From Prevotella sp. (GTDB lineage: Bacteria; Bacteroidota; Bacteroidia; Bacteroidales; Bacteroidaceae), in NCBI GenBank assembly GCA_018053665.1, contig JAGPKZ010000007.1, forward strand, positions 1-51,686: a DNA stretch of 51,686 nucleotides, read 5' to 3'. Below the pieces are notes generated by a model that did no database searches, had not been told where the DNA came from, and was given only the letters and a program-made list of their open reading frames with translations. Below, piece by piece: positions 1-8,992 of this stretch. Each line of letters starts with the position of its first letter. The first letter of the stretch is position 1. Position numbers and translations under genes: made by a program.

Positions 1-718
1 TGTCCTGTTCCATATATAAGAAGCGTGCCATAATCTTTATAGCGTTTGCTCTCTTCTTGTTTATATCATCACCAGAGTGACCGCCGTTTAATCCTTTTAA
101 AGAACCTTCCATAAAGAAGTAGTTTGCTGGAGCTTTCTCGCGCTTGAATGTAAATGTTGCTGTGGTATTAATACCTCCTGCACAACTTACGAATATCTGT
201 CCCTCGTCTTCAGAGTCAAGGTTTATAAGATATTTACCGCTCATGAAATCAGACTTCATACCGAATGCTCCTGTAAGTCCGGTTTCTTCATCTCGTGTGA
301 ATACACATTCTATAGGGCCATGTTCAATATCTTCACTGGCGAGAATAGCCAACTCTATAGCATCTCCGATACCGTCGTCGGCACCAAGAGTCGTACCCTT
401 TGCGTGCATCCATTCTCCGTCAACATATGTCTGTATGGCATCCTTGTGGAAATCAAAGTCCACGTCAACAAGTTTATCACATACCATATCCATGTGGCTT
501 TGTAATATTGTTGTAGCACGGTTTTCAAATCCCTTTGTTGCAGGTTTATGTATAAGAACATTACCTGTTTCGTCAACTTTTGTCTCAAGATTATGGTCTT
601 TACCAAACTTCTTAAGATACTCAATCATCATGTCCTCGTGCTTTGAAGGACGTGGAATCTTATTAATTTCCGCAAACTGCTCAAATACATGAGCTGGTTT
701 TAATTCTGAATTACTCAT
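1..718 (-). CDS. pepD: Aminoacyl-histidine dipeptidase (PepD-like, M20 family), 5' part
   Basis: The reverse strand from the ATG at 716-718 reads without a stop to the window edge, so about 239 N-terminal residues are present and the C-terminal half is missing. The product begins MSNSELKPAHVFEQFAEINK. It carries M20-type zinc-ligand motifs in order: SHMDMV, then GADDGIGD, then RDEETG. These match the cytosolic Xaa-His dipeptidases of Bacteroidales, which release amino acids from short peptides. Full-length family members are about 480 residues. The truncation comes from the window boundary and not from mutation. A TACTTTTG-like -7 box on the same strand lies at 804-811, but its -33 partner is poor. 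Confidence 0.88.
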   Translation of the reverse strand, partial: MSNSELKPAHVFEQFAEINKIPRPSKHEDMMIEYLKKFGKDHNLETKVDETGNVLIHKPATKGFENRATTILQSHMDMVCDKLVDVDFDFHKDAIQTYVDGEWMHAKGTTLGADDGIGDAIELAILASEDIEHGPIECVFTRDEETGLTGAFGMKSDFMSGKYLINLDSEDEGQIFVSCAGGINTTATFTFKREKAPANYFFMEGSLKGLNGGHSGDDINKKRANAIKIMARFLYMEQD

Positions 719-745
719 TTTTTATATCTTTTTATTTTGTTTTAT

Positions 746-776
746 TTTGTCCTTTTATTGTTTTATGTTACCTTTG
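746..776 (+). promoter_or_regulatory. Bacteroidota-type promoter for the small membrane protein gene
   Basis: TTTG at 746-749 and TACCTTTG at 769-776 are separated by 19 bp, which matches the -33/-7 consensus of the Bacteroidota primary sigma factor. Transcription would start near 783, about 35 nt ahead of the ORF at 818. Confidence 0.6.
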
Positions 777-817
777 CCACTGTTTAGTGTAAAAGAATCA
801 CTGCAAAAGTAATAAAA

Positions 818-1012
818 ATGGTAGAAACATTATTATTGAGCGTGTTAATAATTGCTATCTGTGTTGCATTATTATGCGTGAAAATCATTCTTCGTAAGAA
901 TGGGCAGTTCTCTTCTCAGCATATCCATGATAATCCTGGATTGAGGAAGAAGGGTATACACTGTGTTATAGATCAGGACAAAGAGGCTCGTCAAGCAGGA
1001 AAAGCTTATTGA
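818..1012 (+). CDS. Small single-pass membrane protein, function unknown
   Basis: This 64-residue product has one N-terminal hydrophobic segment (about residues 3-24) followed by a short, basic, soluble tail containing CVIDQDKEARQAGKAY. A good promoter lies just upstream, and codon use resembles the neighbours. The gene is 54 bp ahead of the OmpH-like lipoprotein gene and may be cotranscribed with it. I cannot assign a function. The topology suggests an inner-membrane anchor with a cytoplasmic tail. Confidence 0.65.
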   Translation: MVETLLLSVLIIAICVALLCVKIILRKNGQFSSQHIHDNPGLRKKGIHCVIDQDKEARQAGKAY

Positions 1013-1066
1013 TTTGCTAATATGTACTGTAATATATTGATTCAAAAAGTTAAAAGTTAAATAAAA

Positions 1067-1684
1067 ATGAACAAGAAAAACATTTTCAAGACCATGGCAG
1101 TTGTAGCTATAGCTACGATGGCTATGACTAGTTGCGACCAGTCTGCTCCAAAGCTGGACTCTAAATCTGATGCCGCTCAGTCAAACCCAACAAAACTAAA
1201 AATAGCTTATGTTGAAGTTGACAGTATTATGAGTCAATATAAGTTCTGCAAGGACTATTCATTGATTCTACAGAAGAAGGGTCAGAATATACAGAGTACT
1301 CTTGCCGCAAAGCAACAGCAACTACAGGCTGCAGCCGCTAATTTTCAGCAGAAAGTTCAGCAGAATGCATACACTCGTGAACAGGCTGAGGCTATCAATG
1401 CAGGTTTGCAGAGACAGAATGCGGATTTACAGACTTTGAATCAGCGCTTGAGCAATGAGTTCCAGACTGAGACAAATAAATATAATAATTCTCTTCGTGA
1501 CAGTATACAGAATTTCCTTAAGGTTTATAACAAGGATAAGAAGTATACTTTGATTTTGAGCAAGGCTGGTGATAACCTCCTTTATGCAGATAAGACTTAC
1601 GATATAACAAATGAAGTTATTGCAGGTCTTAATAAGTCTTACAAGCCTTCTGCAAAGATGGCTGCTGCTACAGAGAAAAAATAA
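1067..1684 (+). CDS. OmpH/Skp-like periplasmic chaperone lipoprotein
   Basis: The N-terminus is a lipoprotein signal: a basic start, a hydrophobic stretch, then MTSC with the lipidated cysteine near residue 23. Residues about 45-150 form a long Gln- and Ala-rich coiled coil (ISTLAAKQQQLQAAAANF-like heptads) preceded by the motif IAYVEVDSIMSQY. That motif is diagnostic of the OmpH/Skp family, which holds unfolded outer-membrane proteins in the periplasm. The length of 205 residues suits the family. A strong terminator follows directly. The exact client proteins cannot be told from sequence. Confidence 0.85.
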   Translation: MNKKNIFKTMAVVAIATMAMTSCDQSAPKLDSKSDAAQSNPTKLKIAYVEVDSIMSQYKFCKDYSLILQKKGQNIQSTLAAKQQQLQAAAANFQQKVQQNAYTREQAEAINAGLQRQNADLQTLNQRLSNEFQTETNKYNNSLRDSIQNFLKVYNKDKKYTLILSKAGDNLLYADKTYDITNEVIAGLNKSYKPSAKMAAATEKK

Positions 1685-1705
1685 TTATATCATTATTTAT
1701 ACTAT

Positions 1706-1739
1706 AAAAGGTTGGAAGAATTTCTTCCAACCTTTTTTT
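1706..1739 (+). terminator. Rho-independent terminator after the OmpH-like gene
   Basis: A perfect 14-bp inverted repeat (AAAAGGTTGGAAGA, loop ATT, then its complement) ends in a run of T. Because it is flanked by A on the left, it could also stop the convergent nth transcript. Confidence 0.85.
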
Positions 1740-1761
1740 AATTTATTCGTTTTGTTCCTTA

Positions 1762-2412
1762 TTATTCCAGTTTGCTATTTTGCATAATTTTGGGGCATAT
1801 TTCATTCAAATCACATTTATCACATAGAGGTTTAAGGCTCTTACATGTGTATCTGCCATGTAGAAGTAGCCAATGATGAGCATTTGTCACTTCATTCTCA
1901 GGTATGTATTTCAGTAGTGCGCATTCAACTTTAAATGGGGTGTTCGCGTCGGCAGGAACAAGGCCCAATCTGTGACTTACTCTGTATACATGTGTGTCAA
2001 CGGCAAGAGTAGGCTTGCCGTACCACACAGCTTGAATTACATTTGCTGTTTTTCTGCCAACTCCAGGAAGTTTGGTTAAATCATTTGTGTTGTCAGGCAC
2101 ATTTCCGCCAAAGTCACGAATCAACATTTTCGACATTTCCGAAAGGTGATTTGCTTTTGCATTTGGATAACTAACGCTTTTAACTAATTCAAAGATGTCT
2201 TCAACATCAGCCTTTGCCATTTCATTTGCAGTGGGGTAGTGTTTAAACAAATTTGGAGTAACCATGTTTATGCGTTTGTCGGTACATTGCGCGCTAAGTA
2301 AAGTTGCAACAAGTAATTGAAATGCACTTCCGAAATCAAGTTCGGTAGTTACATTTCCCATTTCCTTGTTGAAGTAATCTAGAATATAGTTGAATCTTTC
2401 TTTTCTTGTCAT
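1762..2412 (-). CDS. nth: Endonuclease III (DNA glycosylase/AP lyase)
   Basis: This base-excision repair enzyme removes oxidised pyrimidines and cleaves the abasic site. The helix-hairpin-helix LPGVGRKTANV includes the lysine used for Schiff-base chemistry, and VDTHVYR supplies the catalytic aspartate. The C-terminal 4Fe-4S cluster pattern C-x6-C-x2-C-x5-C is intact (CKSLKPLC, CDLNEIC). The ATG at 2410-2412 giving MTRKERF was chosen. An upstream TTG would add only MYFCN, which has no family counterpart. At 216 residues the length is normal. Confidence 0.95.
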   Translation of the reverse strand: MTRKERFNYILDYFNKEMGNVTTELDFGSAFQLLVATLLSAQCTDKRINMVTPNLFKHYPTANEMAKADVEDIFELVKSVSYPNAKANHLSEMSKMLIRDFGGNVPDNTNDLTKLPGVGRKTANVIQAVWYGKPTLAVDTHVYRVSHRLGLVPADANTPFKVECALLKYIPENEVTNAHHWLLLHGRYTCKSLKPLCDKCDLNEICPKIMQNSKLE

Positions 2413-2413
2413 G

Positions 2414-2443
2414 TTGCAAAAATACAAAAAAATAGTATCTTTG
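2414..2443 (+). promoter_or_regulatory. Promoter for the DUF2461 gene
   Basis: TTG at 414-416 of this kilobase and TATCTTTG at 2436-2443 are 19 bp apart. The -33 element abuts the start codon of the divergent nth gene. Confidence 0.5.
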
Positions 2444-2469
2444 CAACAGAATAATCAAATTAATAAACT

Positions 2470-3174
2470 ATGGATGCTAAAAGAATATTGAAATTCCTAA
2501 GTGAAGTTTCCAAAAATAATAATCGTGACTGGTTTCATGATCATAAGGATGAATATGATAGTTGCAAGGCTGAATTTGAGGCTGGTGTGACGAAGGCAAT
2601 AGCTGCTATATCGAAGTTTGATCCTTCTATTTCACATATTACAGCCAAGGATGCATGTTTTCGTTTTTATAGAGATGTTCGTTTCAGAGAGGACAAACGA
2701 CCCTATAAAGATCATTTTGGTGCGTATATAGGTGCTCATGGAAAAAAATCTCTTCATGCAGGATATTATATACATCTGCAACCTGGAGCATGTATTGTTT
2801 CAGCTGGCGCTTATTGGTTGCCTACAAATATCCTTACGTCTTGTCGAAATGAGATAATGGGTAATATTGACGAATGGCGCAAGTGTGTTAATAATGGCAA
2901 GTTTATTAATCTATTTGGTTATCCTAACGAGGGCGATTGGGAAAAGCATAGTGGAAAAGGATTTGGACTTACACATCTTAAAACGTCGCCAAAAGGATTT
3001 CCTCGTGATTATGAGTTTATTGAGTATCTAAAAATGAAAGATTATGCTTGCTGGAAATATGTAGCCGATGATTATTACGAAGGTGATGGCTGGCTAGAAA
3101 ACATGGTCGATATTTTCAAGACAGCCAAACCAATGATGGATTTTACGAATAATATTATTGATGATTACGAATAA
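2470..3174 (+). CDS. DUF2461 family protein (TIGR02453-like)
   Basis: The 234-residue product begins with ILKFLSEVSKNNNRDWFHDHK and has the internal signature RFYRDVRFREDKRPYKDHFGAY, which together mark the DUF2461 family. The family is widespread in Bacteroidota and its biochemical role is unknown. No signal peptide is seen, so the protein is probably cytoplasmic. It runs convergent to kdsB, and the two reading frames overlap by 20 bp at their 3' ends. Confidence 0.85.
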   Translation: MDAKRILKFLSEVSKNNNRDWFHDHKDEYDSCKAEFEAGVTKAIAAISKFDPSISHITAKDACFRFYRDVRFREDKRPYKDHFGAYIGAHGKKSLHAGYYIHLQPGACIVSAGAYWLPTNILTSCRNEIMGNIDEWRKCVNNGKFINLFGYPNEGDWEKHSGKGFGLTHLKTSPKGFPRDYEFIEYLKMKDYACWKYVADDYYEGDGWLENMVDIFKTAKPMMDFTNNIIDDYE

Positions 3175-3898
3175 ATTCCTCAGCCCTTCTTAAATCGTCT
3201 GGGGTATCTATGCCAACTGTTTCGGCGTCTGTGAGTCCCACTTTTATCTTGTATCCGTTCTGCAGCCAGCGTAATTGCTCCAGACTTTCTGCAAGTTCCA
3301 ATTCTGATTGTGGTAGTTTAGTTATTTCATTTAGCACGTTTGCTCTGTATGCATATATGCCAAGATGTTTTAAAAATGTATGTTTTTTTAGCCATTCATT
3401 TTTCTCAACACCACGTATGAATGGTATTATGCTACGACTGAAATACATTGCATACCCATTATTGTCGATAACTATTTTAGGTGAATTTGGGTTTTCCACT
3501 GCTTCAATGCTCTCAAAAGGTTTACCCAGTGTTGCTATTTGTGTAATTTTATTGTTAAAGCATTTACATAGAGTTTCTATTTGGGATTTCTGTATGAAAG
3601 GCTCGTCTCCCTGTATGTTTACAACTACATCAAAATTGCCACCTATTTTTTGGAGAGCTTCCTCTATTCTGTCTGTACCGCTGTGATGTTCAGTTGATGT
3701 CATCACAGCTTTTCCTCCAAACTCTTTTACCTTATTATATATTCTTTCGTCATCAGTCGCAACATATACGGCGTCAAGAACTTTTGAAGCCTGCTCATAT
3801 ACGTGTTGTATTACTGGCTTGCCTGCCAAAAGGGCAAGTGGCTTGCCCGGAAAACGTGTGGAAGCGTATCGGGCAGGGATTAATCCTATAAATTTCAT
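3155..3898 (-). CDS. kdsB: 3-deoxy-manno-octulosonate cytidylyltransferase
   Basis: KdsB activates Kdo as CMP-Kdo for lipid A-core assembly, using CTP in the cytoplasm. The N-terminus IGLIPARYASTRFPGKPL is the nucleotide-binding motif of the family. VVNIQGDEPFI carries the conserved metal-binding aspartate, and GIYAYRANVL follows as expected. The length of 247 residues is typical. The start at 3896-3898 gives the motif at the normal distance from the N-terminus. It shows the cell makes a Gram-negative lipopolysaccharide or lipooligosaccharide core. Confidence 0.96.
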   Translation of the reverse strand: MKFIGLIPARYASTRFPGKPLALLAGKPVIQHVYEQASKVLDAVYVATDDERIYNKVKEFGGKAVMTSTEHHSGTDRIEEALQKIGGNFDVVVNIQGDEPFIQKSQIETLCKCFNNKITQIATLGKPFESIEAVENPNSPKIVIDNNGYAMYFSRSIIPFIRGVEKNEWLKKHTFLKHLGIYAYRANVLNEITKLPQSELELAESLEQLRWLQNGYKIKVGLTDAETVGIDTPDDLRRAEEFIRNHQ

Positions 3899-3950
3899 CT
3901 TCCTTTTTTGTTATTTGTTGCTGCAAAATTAATAAAAAATACTAACTTAT

Positions 3951-3981
3951 TTTGCTATTCACCATTATTTTGTTAACTTTG
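3951..3981 (+). promoter_or_regulatory. Promoter for the MORN-repeat gene
   Basis: TTTG at 3951-3954 and TAACTTTG at 3974-3981 are separated by 19 bp. The predicted start of transcription lies about 20 nt before the GTG start at 4008. Confidence 0.55.
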
Positions 3982-4007
3982 GGCTTGAAACTATAATTTG
4001 GAATACA

Positions 4008-5120
4008 GTGAAAAAGCTTATTATATCAATTATATCCTTAATTCTACCGTTTATGGCTACAGCACAGAAGATAGTCTTAGGCTCGTGCACGACACATGAT
4101 GGTGGTCAATATAAGGGACAGATGATGAATGGAAAGCCCAACGGCAAAGGTAATGCTGTCTTCAAAAATGGAGACAGTTATGTCGGTGAGTATATAAAAG
4201 GTAAGCGTGATGGATATGGCGTTTACTCTTTTTCTGATGGTGAAAAATATGACGGACAATGGTTTCAGGATCAGCAGCATGGTCGTGGAACTTTTTATTT
4301 CTCTAATAATAACAAGTATGTAGGTTTGTGGTTCCGTGATTTCCAACAGGGGCAGGGCATCATGTATTATTATAATGGTGATAAGTATGATGGTTCTTGG
4401 TCGCAGGATAAACGCGAGGGCAAGGGACGTTATACTTATTCTAGTGGTGCATATTATGATGGTATGTGGAAAGCGGATCAAAAAAGTGGACATGGCTTTT
4501 TTGATTGGAGTGACGGTACTACGTATGATGGTATGTGGGCTAATAATCAACGTTCAGGAAAGGGTACTAATAAGTATGCTGATGGTGATGTATATATTGG
4601 TAATTGGGCTGACGATATACAGAATGGCAGCGGTATATACAAGTTCCAGAATGGTGATGTGTATGAAGGTGATTATGCTCAGGGCGAACGTACTGGTGAA
4701 GGTATATTCAAATATTCTTCTGGTGATCGTTACACAGGACATTTCAATGAAGGCGATAAGGACGGCATGGGTACTTACGAATGGCGTACCGGCGATGTAT
4801 ATATAGGCTTGTGGAAAAATGATTTACAGAATGGGCATGGCAAACTTACTAAGAAAAATGGTGATGTTTTCGAAGGTGATTTTAAGAACGGACATATCGA
4901 TGGAGAGGTAATAATTCATTATGTTAACGGAAGTCGTTTCAAGGGAACATATAAAAATGGTCTTCGCAATGGTGCTGCAATTGAGGAGGATAAAGATGGA
5001 AACCGTTTTGAGGGCTCTTATGTCGATGATGTTCGTGACGGACGTTTTTTAGAGAAAGATCGTAACGGAAACGTCACAAAAACTGGACACTATGAGAGTG
5101 GTAAATTATTTCTAGACTAA
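4008..5120 (+). CDS. Secreted MORN-repeat protein
   Basis: A GTG start gives MKKLIISIISLILPFMATAQ, a signal peptide with a likely cleavage after ATAQ. From about residue 30 to the end the protein is a near-unbroken series of roughly 14 MORN repeats, each near 23 residues (G-x-x-Y-x-G-x-W-x-x-x-x-x-x-G-x-G pattern, such as YVGEYIKGKRDGYGVY). MORN repeats form extended beta-hairpin solenoids that bind proteins or lipids. The 370-residue product should be periplasmic or surface-associated. A role linked to the downstream genes is not evident. The 43-bp gap to the next gene allows cotranscription. Confidence 0.85.
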   Translation: MKKLIISIISLILPFMATAQKIVLGSCTTHDGGQYKGQMMNGKPNGKGNAVFKNGDSYVGEYIKGKRDGYGVYSFSDGEKYDGQWFQDQQHGRGTFYFSNNNKYVGLWFRDFQQGQGIMYYYNGDKYDGSWSQDKREGKGRYTYSSGAYYDGMWKADQKSGHGFFDWSDGTTYDGMWANNQRSGKGTNKYADGDVYIGNWADDIQNGSGIYKFQNGDVYEGDYAQGERTGEGIFKYSSGDRYTGHFNEGDKDGMGTYEWRTGDVYIGLWKNDLQNGHGKLTKKNGDVFEGDFKNGHIDGEVIIHYVNGSRFKGTYKNGLRNGAAIEEDKDGNRFEGSYVDDVRDGRFLEKDRNGNVTKTGHYESGKLFLD

Positions 5121-5163
5121 TACGGCAAATAATATAAAAACAACAACTTAAAACATTGAAATC

Positions 5164-5610
5164 ATGATTATTGATAAAATTGAGAATCTATTTAAATATA
5201 TAAATATGAATCCTTTGTTCGCTGATGTAGTGAAGTTTTTGGAAAGCAATGACCTAAATACTCTCGAAGAAGGCAAACATGAGATTAAGGGAACAGACTT
5301 GTTTGTAAATGTACAGGCTAAACCAGGTAAGAAACTACAAGATGCAGTTCTTGAATATCACAAGAAAATGATAGATATTCAAATCCCAGTCAGTGATTCA
5401 GAAACTTTTGGATACACTCCTGTTGACGAATTACCTGAGGTTGAGTTTGATGAACAGAAAGATATTGCTAAACTTCCTGGTTTAGAGGCTCAGACTTATG
5501 TGACTATTAATCCAGGACAGATGGCAATTTTTTTCCCACAGGATGGTCATGCACCATGTATCTCTGAATCTGGCTGTCTTAGAAAGGTCATTTTAAAGAT
5601 TCTAGCATAA
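5164..5610 (+). CDS. YhcH/YjgK/YiaL family protein (DUF386)
   Basis: The 148-residue cupin-like protein has the family motifs FVNVQAKPGKKLQDAVLEYHKKMIDIQIP and, near the C-terminus, FPQDGHAPCI with the conserved histidine. Family members include the beta subunit of evolved beta-galactosidase and proteins linked to sialic acid and other sugar use. The substrate cannot be set here. It sits 11 bp ahead of glgB and is probably cotranscribed. Confidence 0.88.
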   Translation: MIIDKIENLFKYINMNPLFADVVKFLESNDLNTLEEGKHEIKGTDLFVNVQAKPGKKLQDAVLEYHKKMIDIQIPVSDSETFGYTPVDELPEVEFDEQKDIAKLPGLEAQTYVTINPGQMAIFFPQDGHAPCISESGCLRKVILKILA

Positions 5611-5621
5611 AAATTTAAATT

Positions 5622-7694
5622 ATGGCAACAATGAAAGCTACAGAAAAGAAAGTTGCTGCAAAAACAACTAAGAAGGCTCCGGCTGGTGGACATATTGGAC
5701 TCGTGAAAAACGATCCATACCTTGAACCTTACGAGGATGCTATTCGTGGACGCCACGATAGTGTGCTGCGCAAATTGGCTCAGTTTACTAATGGCGGTAA
5801 GAAAAGTCTTGCTGATTTTGCTACTGGGCATGAGTATTATGGGCTTCATATGTTGAGTAAGGAATGGGTGTTCCGTGAATGGGCACCTAATGCCACTGCA
5901 ATATATCTTGTCGGTGACTTCAATGATTGGAAAGAGAATGATAAGTTTCTCGCTCATCGTATTGAAGGGTCGGGAGATTGGGAACTTCGTGTGCCTATTA
6001 AATATATTCATCATGGAGACTTGTTCAAGATGCATGTAAAATGGAATGGTGGAGAAGGTGAACGCATACCAGCTTGGGCAACACGTGTTGTGCAGGATGA
6101 ACACACAAATATTTTTTCAGCGCAGGTATGGAGTCCAGAACAATCTTTCCAGTGGAATGTAAAGTCTTTCTCTCCATCAACTTCTCCGTTGCTTATCTAT
6201 GAATGTCATATCGGTATGGGACAGGATGCCGAAAAAGTTGGTACATATACTGAGTTCAAGGATAATATCTTGCCAAGAATTGTGAAGGACGGCTACAACT
6301 GTATTCAGATTATGGCTATACTGGAGCATCCTTACTATGGTTCTTTCGGTTATCATGTCAGCTCTTTCTTTGCGCCGTCTAGTCGTTTTGGAACTCCTGA
6401 AGAGTTGAAGGCTCTGATTGATGACGCACATTCAAAAGGTATTGCTGTGATAATGGATATCGTGCATTCTCATGCCGTAAAGAACGAGGTTGAAGGCTTG
6501 GGTAATCTTGCAGGTGACCCTAACCAGTATTTCTATCCAGGAGAACGTCGTGAACATCCGGCTTGGGATAGTCTTTGTTTTGATTATGGAAAGGATGATG
6601 TTACACATTTTCTGTTGAGCAATTGTAAGTATTGGCTGACTGAATTCCATTTTGATGGATTTCGTTTCGATGGTGTGACGTCAATGCTTTATAATAGTCA
6701 TGGTCTTGGCGAGGCTTTTGGTGGATATGGTGATTATTTCAATGATAATGAGGATAATAATGCAATTTGCTATCTTACATTGGCAAATGTTCTTATTCAT
6801 GAAGTTAATCCCAAAGCTATAACAATTGCCGAAGAGGTTAGCGGAATGCCTGGACTGGCAGCTAAGTTTAAGGATGGCGGATATGGATTTGACTATCGCA
6901 TGGCAATGAATATTCCTGATTTCTGGATAAAGTCAATAAAAGAATTGAAAGACGAGGATTGGAAACCGAGTTCCATATTCTGGGAGGTTAAAAATCGTCG
7001 TGTTGATGAAAAGACAATATCATATTGTGAGAGTCATGACCAAGCTTTGGTAGGTGATAAGACAATTATATTCCGTCTTATAGATGCTGATATGTATTGG
7101 CATTTCAAGAAGGGTGATGAGAATGAAAAGGTTTATCGTGGCATAGCTCTTCATAAGATGATAAGACTTGTGACTGCATCTACAATAAATGGTGGGTATC
7201 TTAATTTTATGGGTAATGAATTTGGACATCCTGAATGGATAGATTTTCCACGCGAAGGCAATAACTGGAGTCATAAGTATGCACGTCGTCAGTGGAATCT
7301 TGTGGACAATAAGGATTTGGATTATCATTATCTTGGTGATTTCGATCGAGAGATGCTTAAGGTGATAAAAAGCGAGAAGAATCTTAACCGCACTCCTGTT
7401 CTTGAAATGTGGCATAATGATTCCGACCAAATATTGGCTTATATGCGTGGGGATCTTCTTTTTGTTTTCAACTTTTCGCCAACTCGTTCGTTTGCAGATT
7501 ATGGATTCCTTGTTCCTACAGGCAGCTATGATGTTGTTCTTGATACCGATAATAAAAAATTCGGTGGTAATGGCTTGAATGATGATTCTATGATGCATCT
7601 TACTACTTACGATTCTTTATATGTTGATGAGCGTAAGGAATGGTTGAAACTTTACCTACCTGCTCGTTCAGCATTGGTGTTACGTAAAAATTGA
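5622..7694 (+). CDS. glgB: 1,4-alpha-glucan branching enzyme
   Basis: GlgB adds alpha-1,6 branches to glycogen. After a lysine/alanine-rich leader (residues 1-25) comes a CBM48-type domain (about 75-170; YLVGDFNDWKENDKF) and then the GH13 barrel. The four GH13 regions are readable: DIVHSHAV; GFRFDGVTSM with nucleophile D350; IAEEVSG with acid E404; and ESHDQ with D473. The length is 690 residues, resembling the eukaryote-like branching enzymes found in Bacteroidota. No other glycogen gene is adjacent, so it is a lone glg gene here. Confidence 0.95.
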   Translation: MATMKATEKKVAAKTTKKAPAGGHIGLVKNDPYLEPYEDAIRGRHDSVLRKLAQFTNGGKKSLADFATGHEYYGLHMLSKEWVFREWAPNATAIYLVGDFNDWKENDKFLAHRIEGSGDWELRVPIKYIHHGDLFKMHVKWNGGEGERIPAWATRVVQDEHTNIFSAQVWSPEQSFQWNVKSFSPSTSPLLIYECHIGMGQDAEKVGTYTEFKDNILPRIVKDGYNCIQIMAILEHPYYGSFGYHVSSFFAPSSRFGTPEELKALIDDAHSKGIAVIMDIVHSHAVKNEVEGLGNLAGDPNQYFYPGERREHPAWDSLCFDYGKDDVTHFLLSNCKYWLTEFHFDGFRFDGVTSMLYNSHGLGEAFGGYGDYFNDNEDNNAICYLTLANVLIHEVNPKAITIAEEVSGMPGLAAKFKDGGYGFDYRMAMNIPDFWIKSIKELKDEDWKPSSIFWEVKNRRVDEKTISYCESHDQALVGDKTIIFRLIDADMYWHFKKGDENEKVYRGIALHKMIRLVTASTINGGYLNFMGNEFGHPEWIDFPREGNNWSHKYARRQWNLVDNKDLDYHYLGDFDREMLKVIKSEKNLNRTPVLEMWHNDSDQILAYMRGDLLFVFNFSPTRSFADYGFLVPTGSYDVVLDTDNKKFGGNGLNDDSMMHLTTYDSLYVDERKEWLKLYLPARSALVLRKN

Positions 7695-7715
7695 TAATAT
7701 ATTCATTATATAATA

Positions 7716-8888
7716 ATGTCGAACTATTCTGTTAAGGATGGCACTCGTATAATAAGAGTTGCGTGTGCCGTCTTATTTGTTTCTTTTACGTTTCTGTATC
7801 TTTATGATTATCAGGATGATATTTTGGCAATGGCACAGCATGTGTTGTCTGATGGGCTAACACATTATAACCGCACAATCGGAGCTGTTCTCATTACTAT
7901 AGTTTTGTGGCTATTGCAGATAGGTTTTTATGCACTATTCCGTTTGCAAGGTCGTGCACATGCAATTACTTTTTTCCCATCACTGCTTACGCTTGCAGTT
8001 ATTACTTCGCCAGACAATTCTATTGACGAGAATTTTACTTTCGGCGCATGGCTTGTAGCATGGCCTGTTCTTATGCTTATATGTATTGGCGTTATGTGGT
8101 ATGCACGCCAAGTACAGCCGTACGAACCCGTAGATTCGTCGCAAGGATTTCTTTCTCGCCGTGCATGGATAAACTATGCCACAATGTGCGTTATGTTTGT
8201 ATTCGTGGGTGTATTCAGCAATCATAATGATGTATTTCACTATCGCATGCATGTTGAGAGTTGCCTTAAAGACAGCCTTTTCGATGAAGCATTGGCAACT
8301 GGAGATAAATCAAATAAAACAGATTCAAGCCTCACAAGTTTGCGCATTTATGCTCTTGCCCAAAAAAATCAGTTGGGAGACCGCTTGTTTGAGTATCCAT
8401 TGGTAGGTGGTTCTGCTGCAATGCTTCCTAATGGTAAGAGTGTGAAGTATCTAATGTATCCTGAAAAGAATTTATATAAAAGTCTTGGATGTTGGTTAAA
8501 ACAGCACATGTCAACGATGCACTATCTTAAGTTCGTACATCGTCATAAACTTGCCACTAAGTCAGCTCATGACTATTTGCTATGTGCTTATCTTCTTGAT
8601 GGTAATTTGGATGCTTTTGTACATTCTATAGGTTTGTATTATGATATTCATGGTCAGATGCCAAAGCATTATCGTGAAGCTCTTACTTTGTATAATCATT
8701 TGCGTTCTAATCCTTTTATCTCATATCGTAGTACGGTAATGGAGGCTGATTTCCAGGATTTCCAGACATTAATTCATAAATATAATAATCCTGTTGAGCG
8801 TGCTGCATCGTTAAGAGATACCTTCGGCAACACTTACTGGTGGTATTATTACAATCAGTATTTTTATAAATCAAAGTATAATAAATGA
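7716..8888 (+). CDS. DUF6057-type polytopic membrane protein
   Basis: The 390-residue product has about five hydrophobic segments in the first half (near residues 13-31, 56-78, 85-100, 108-126 and 148-166). A long soluble region follows that looks like TPR-type helical repeats (SCLKDSLFDEALATGD). The architecture matches the Bacteroidota family annotated DUF6057, whose function is unknown. It follows glgB by 21 bp, so an operon is possible. Its stop codon overlaps the ATG of a 35-residue reading frame. Confidence 0.7.
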   Translation: MSNYSVKDGTRIIRVACAVLFVSFTFLYLYDYQDDILAMAQHVLSDGLTHYNRTIGAVLITIVLWLLQIGFYALFRLQGRAHAITFFPSLLTLAVITSPDNSIDENFTFGAWLVAWPVLMLICIGVMWYARQVQPYEPVDSSQGFLSRRAWINYATMCVMFVFVGVFSNHNDVFHYRMHVESCLKDSLFDEALATGDKSNKTDSSLTSLRIYALAQKNQLGDRLFEYPLVGGSAAMLPNGKSVKYLMYPEKNLYKSLGCWLKQHMSTMHYLKFVHRHKLATKSAHDYLLCAYLLDGNLDAFVHSIGLYYDIHGQMPKHYREALTLYNHLRSNPFISYRSTVMEADFQDFQTLIHKYNNPVERAASLRDTFGNTYWWYYYNQYFYKSKYNK

Positions 8889-8992
8889 AATGTATGTTGA
8901 TGATTTCGTCAATACTTTTTTCAGCTATTTGTGATTGGGCTTTTAATAATGACTTCAATCCCGCTTGCCTAAGTAACGAAATATGGCTATAA
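8885..8992 (+). CDS. Possible 35-residue ORF or remnant, translationally coupled
   Basis: An ATG at 8885 overlaps the TGA of the DUF6057 gene (ATGA), a common coupling arrangement. The frame has a hydrophobic start (MKCMLMISSILFSAIC) and then NNDFNPACLSNEIWL before a stop. It could be the surviving 5' end of a lipoprotein gene cut short by mutation, or a chance frame. It overlaps the end of the convergent pabC by 6 bp. No homologue was recognised. Confidence 0.3.
   Translation: MKCMLMISSILFSAICDWAFNNDFNPACLSNEIWL

Noticed and set aside
144..692. 182-codon plus-strand frame near the window start
   Set aside because: It is antisense to the pepD coding region, whose reverse-strand frame carries clear M20 metal-binding motifs.
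4077..4550. 157-codon reverse frame inside the MORN-repeat gene, and a matching plus-frame at 4336-4806
   Set aside because: Both arise from the regular DNA periodicity of the MORN repeats. Their products are low-complexity Ile/Thr or Met/Val strings.
7020..7598. 192-codon reverse frame within glgB
   Set aside because: It is a shadow of glgB, with no start context and no protein-like motifs.
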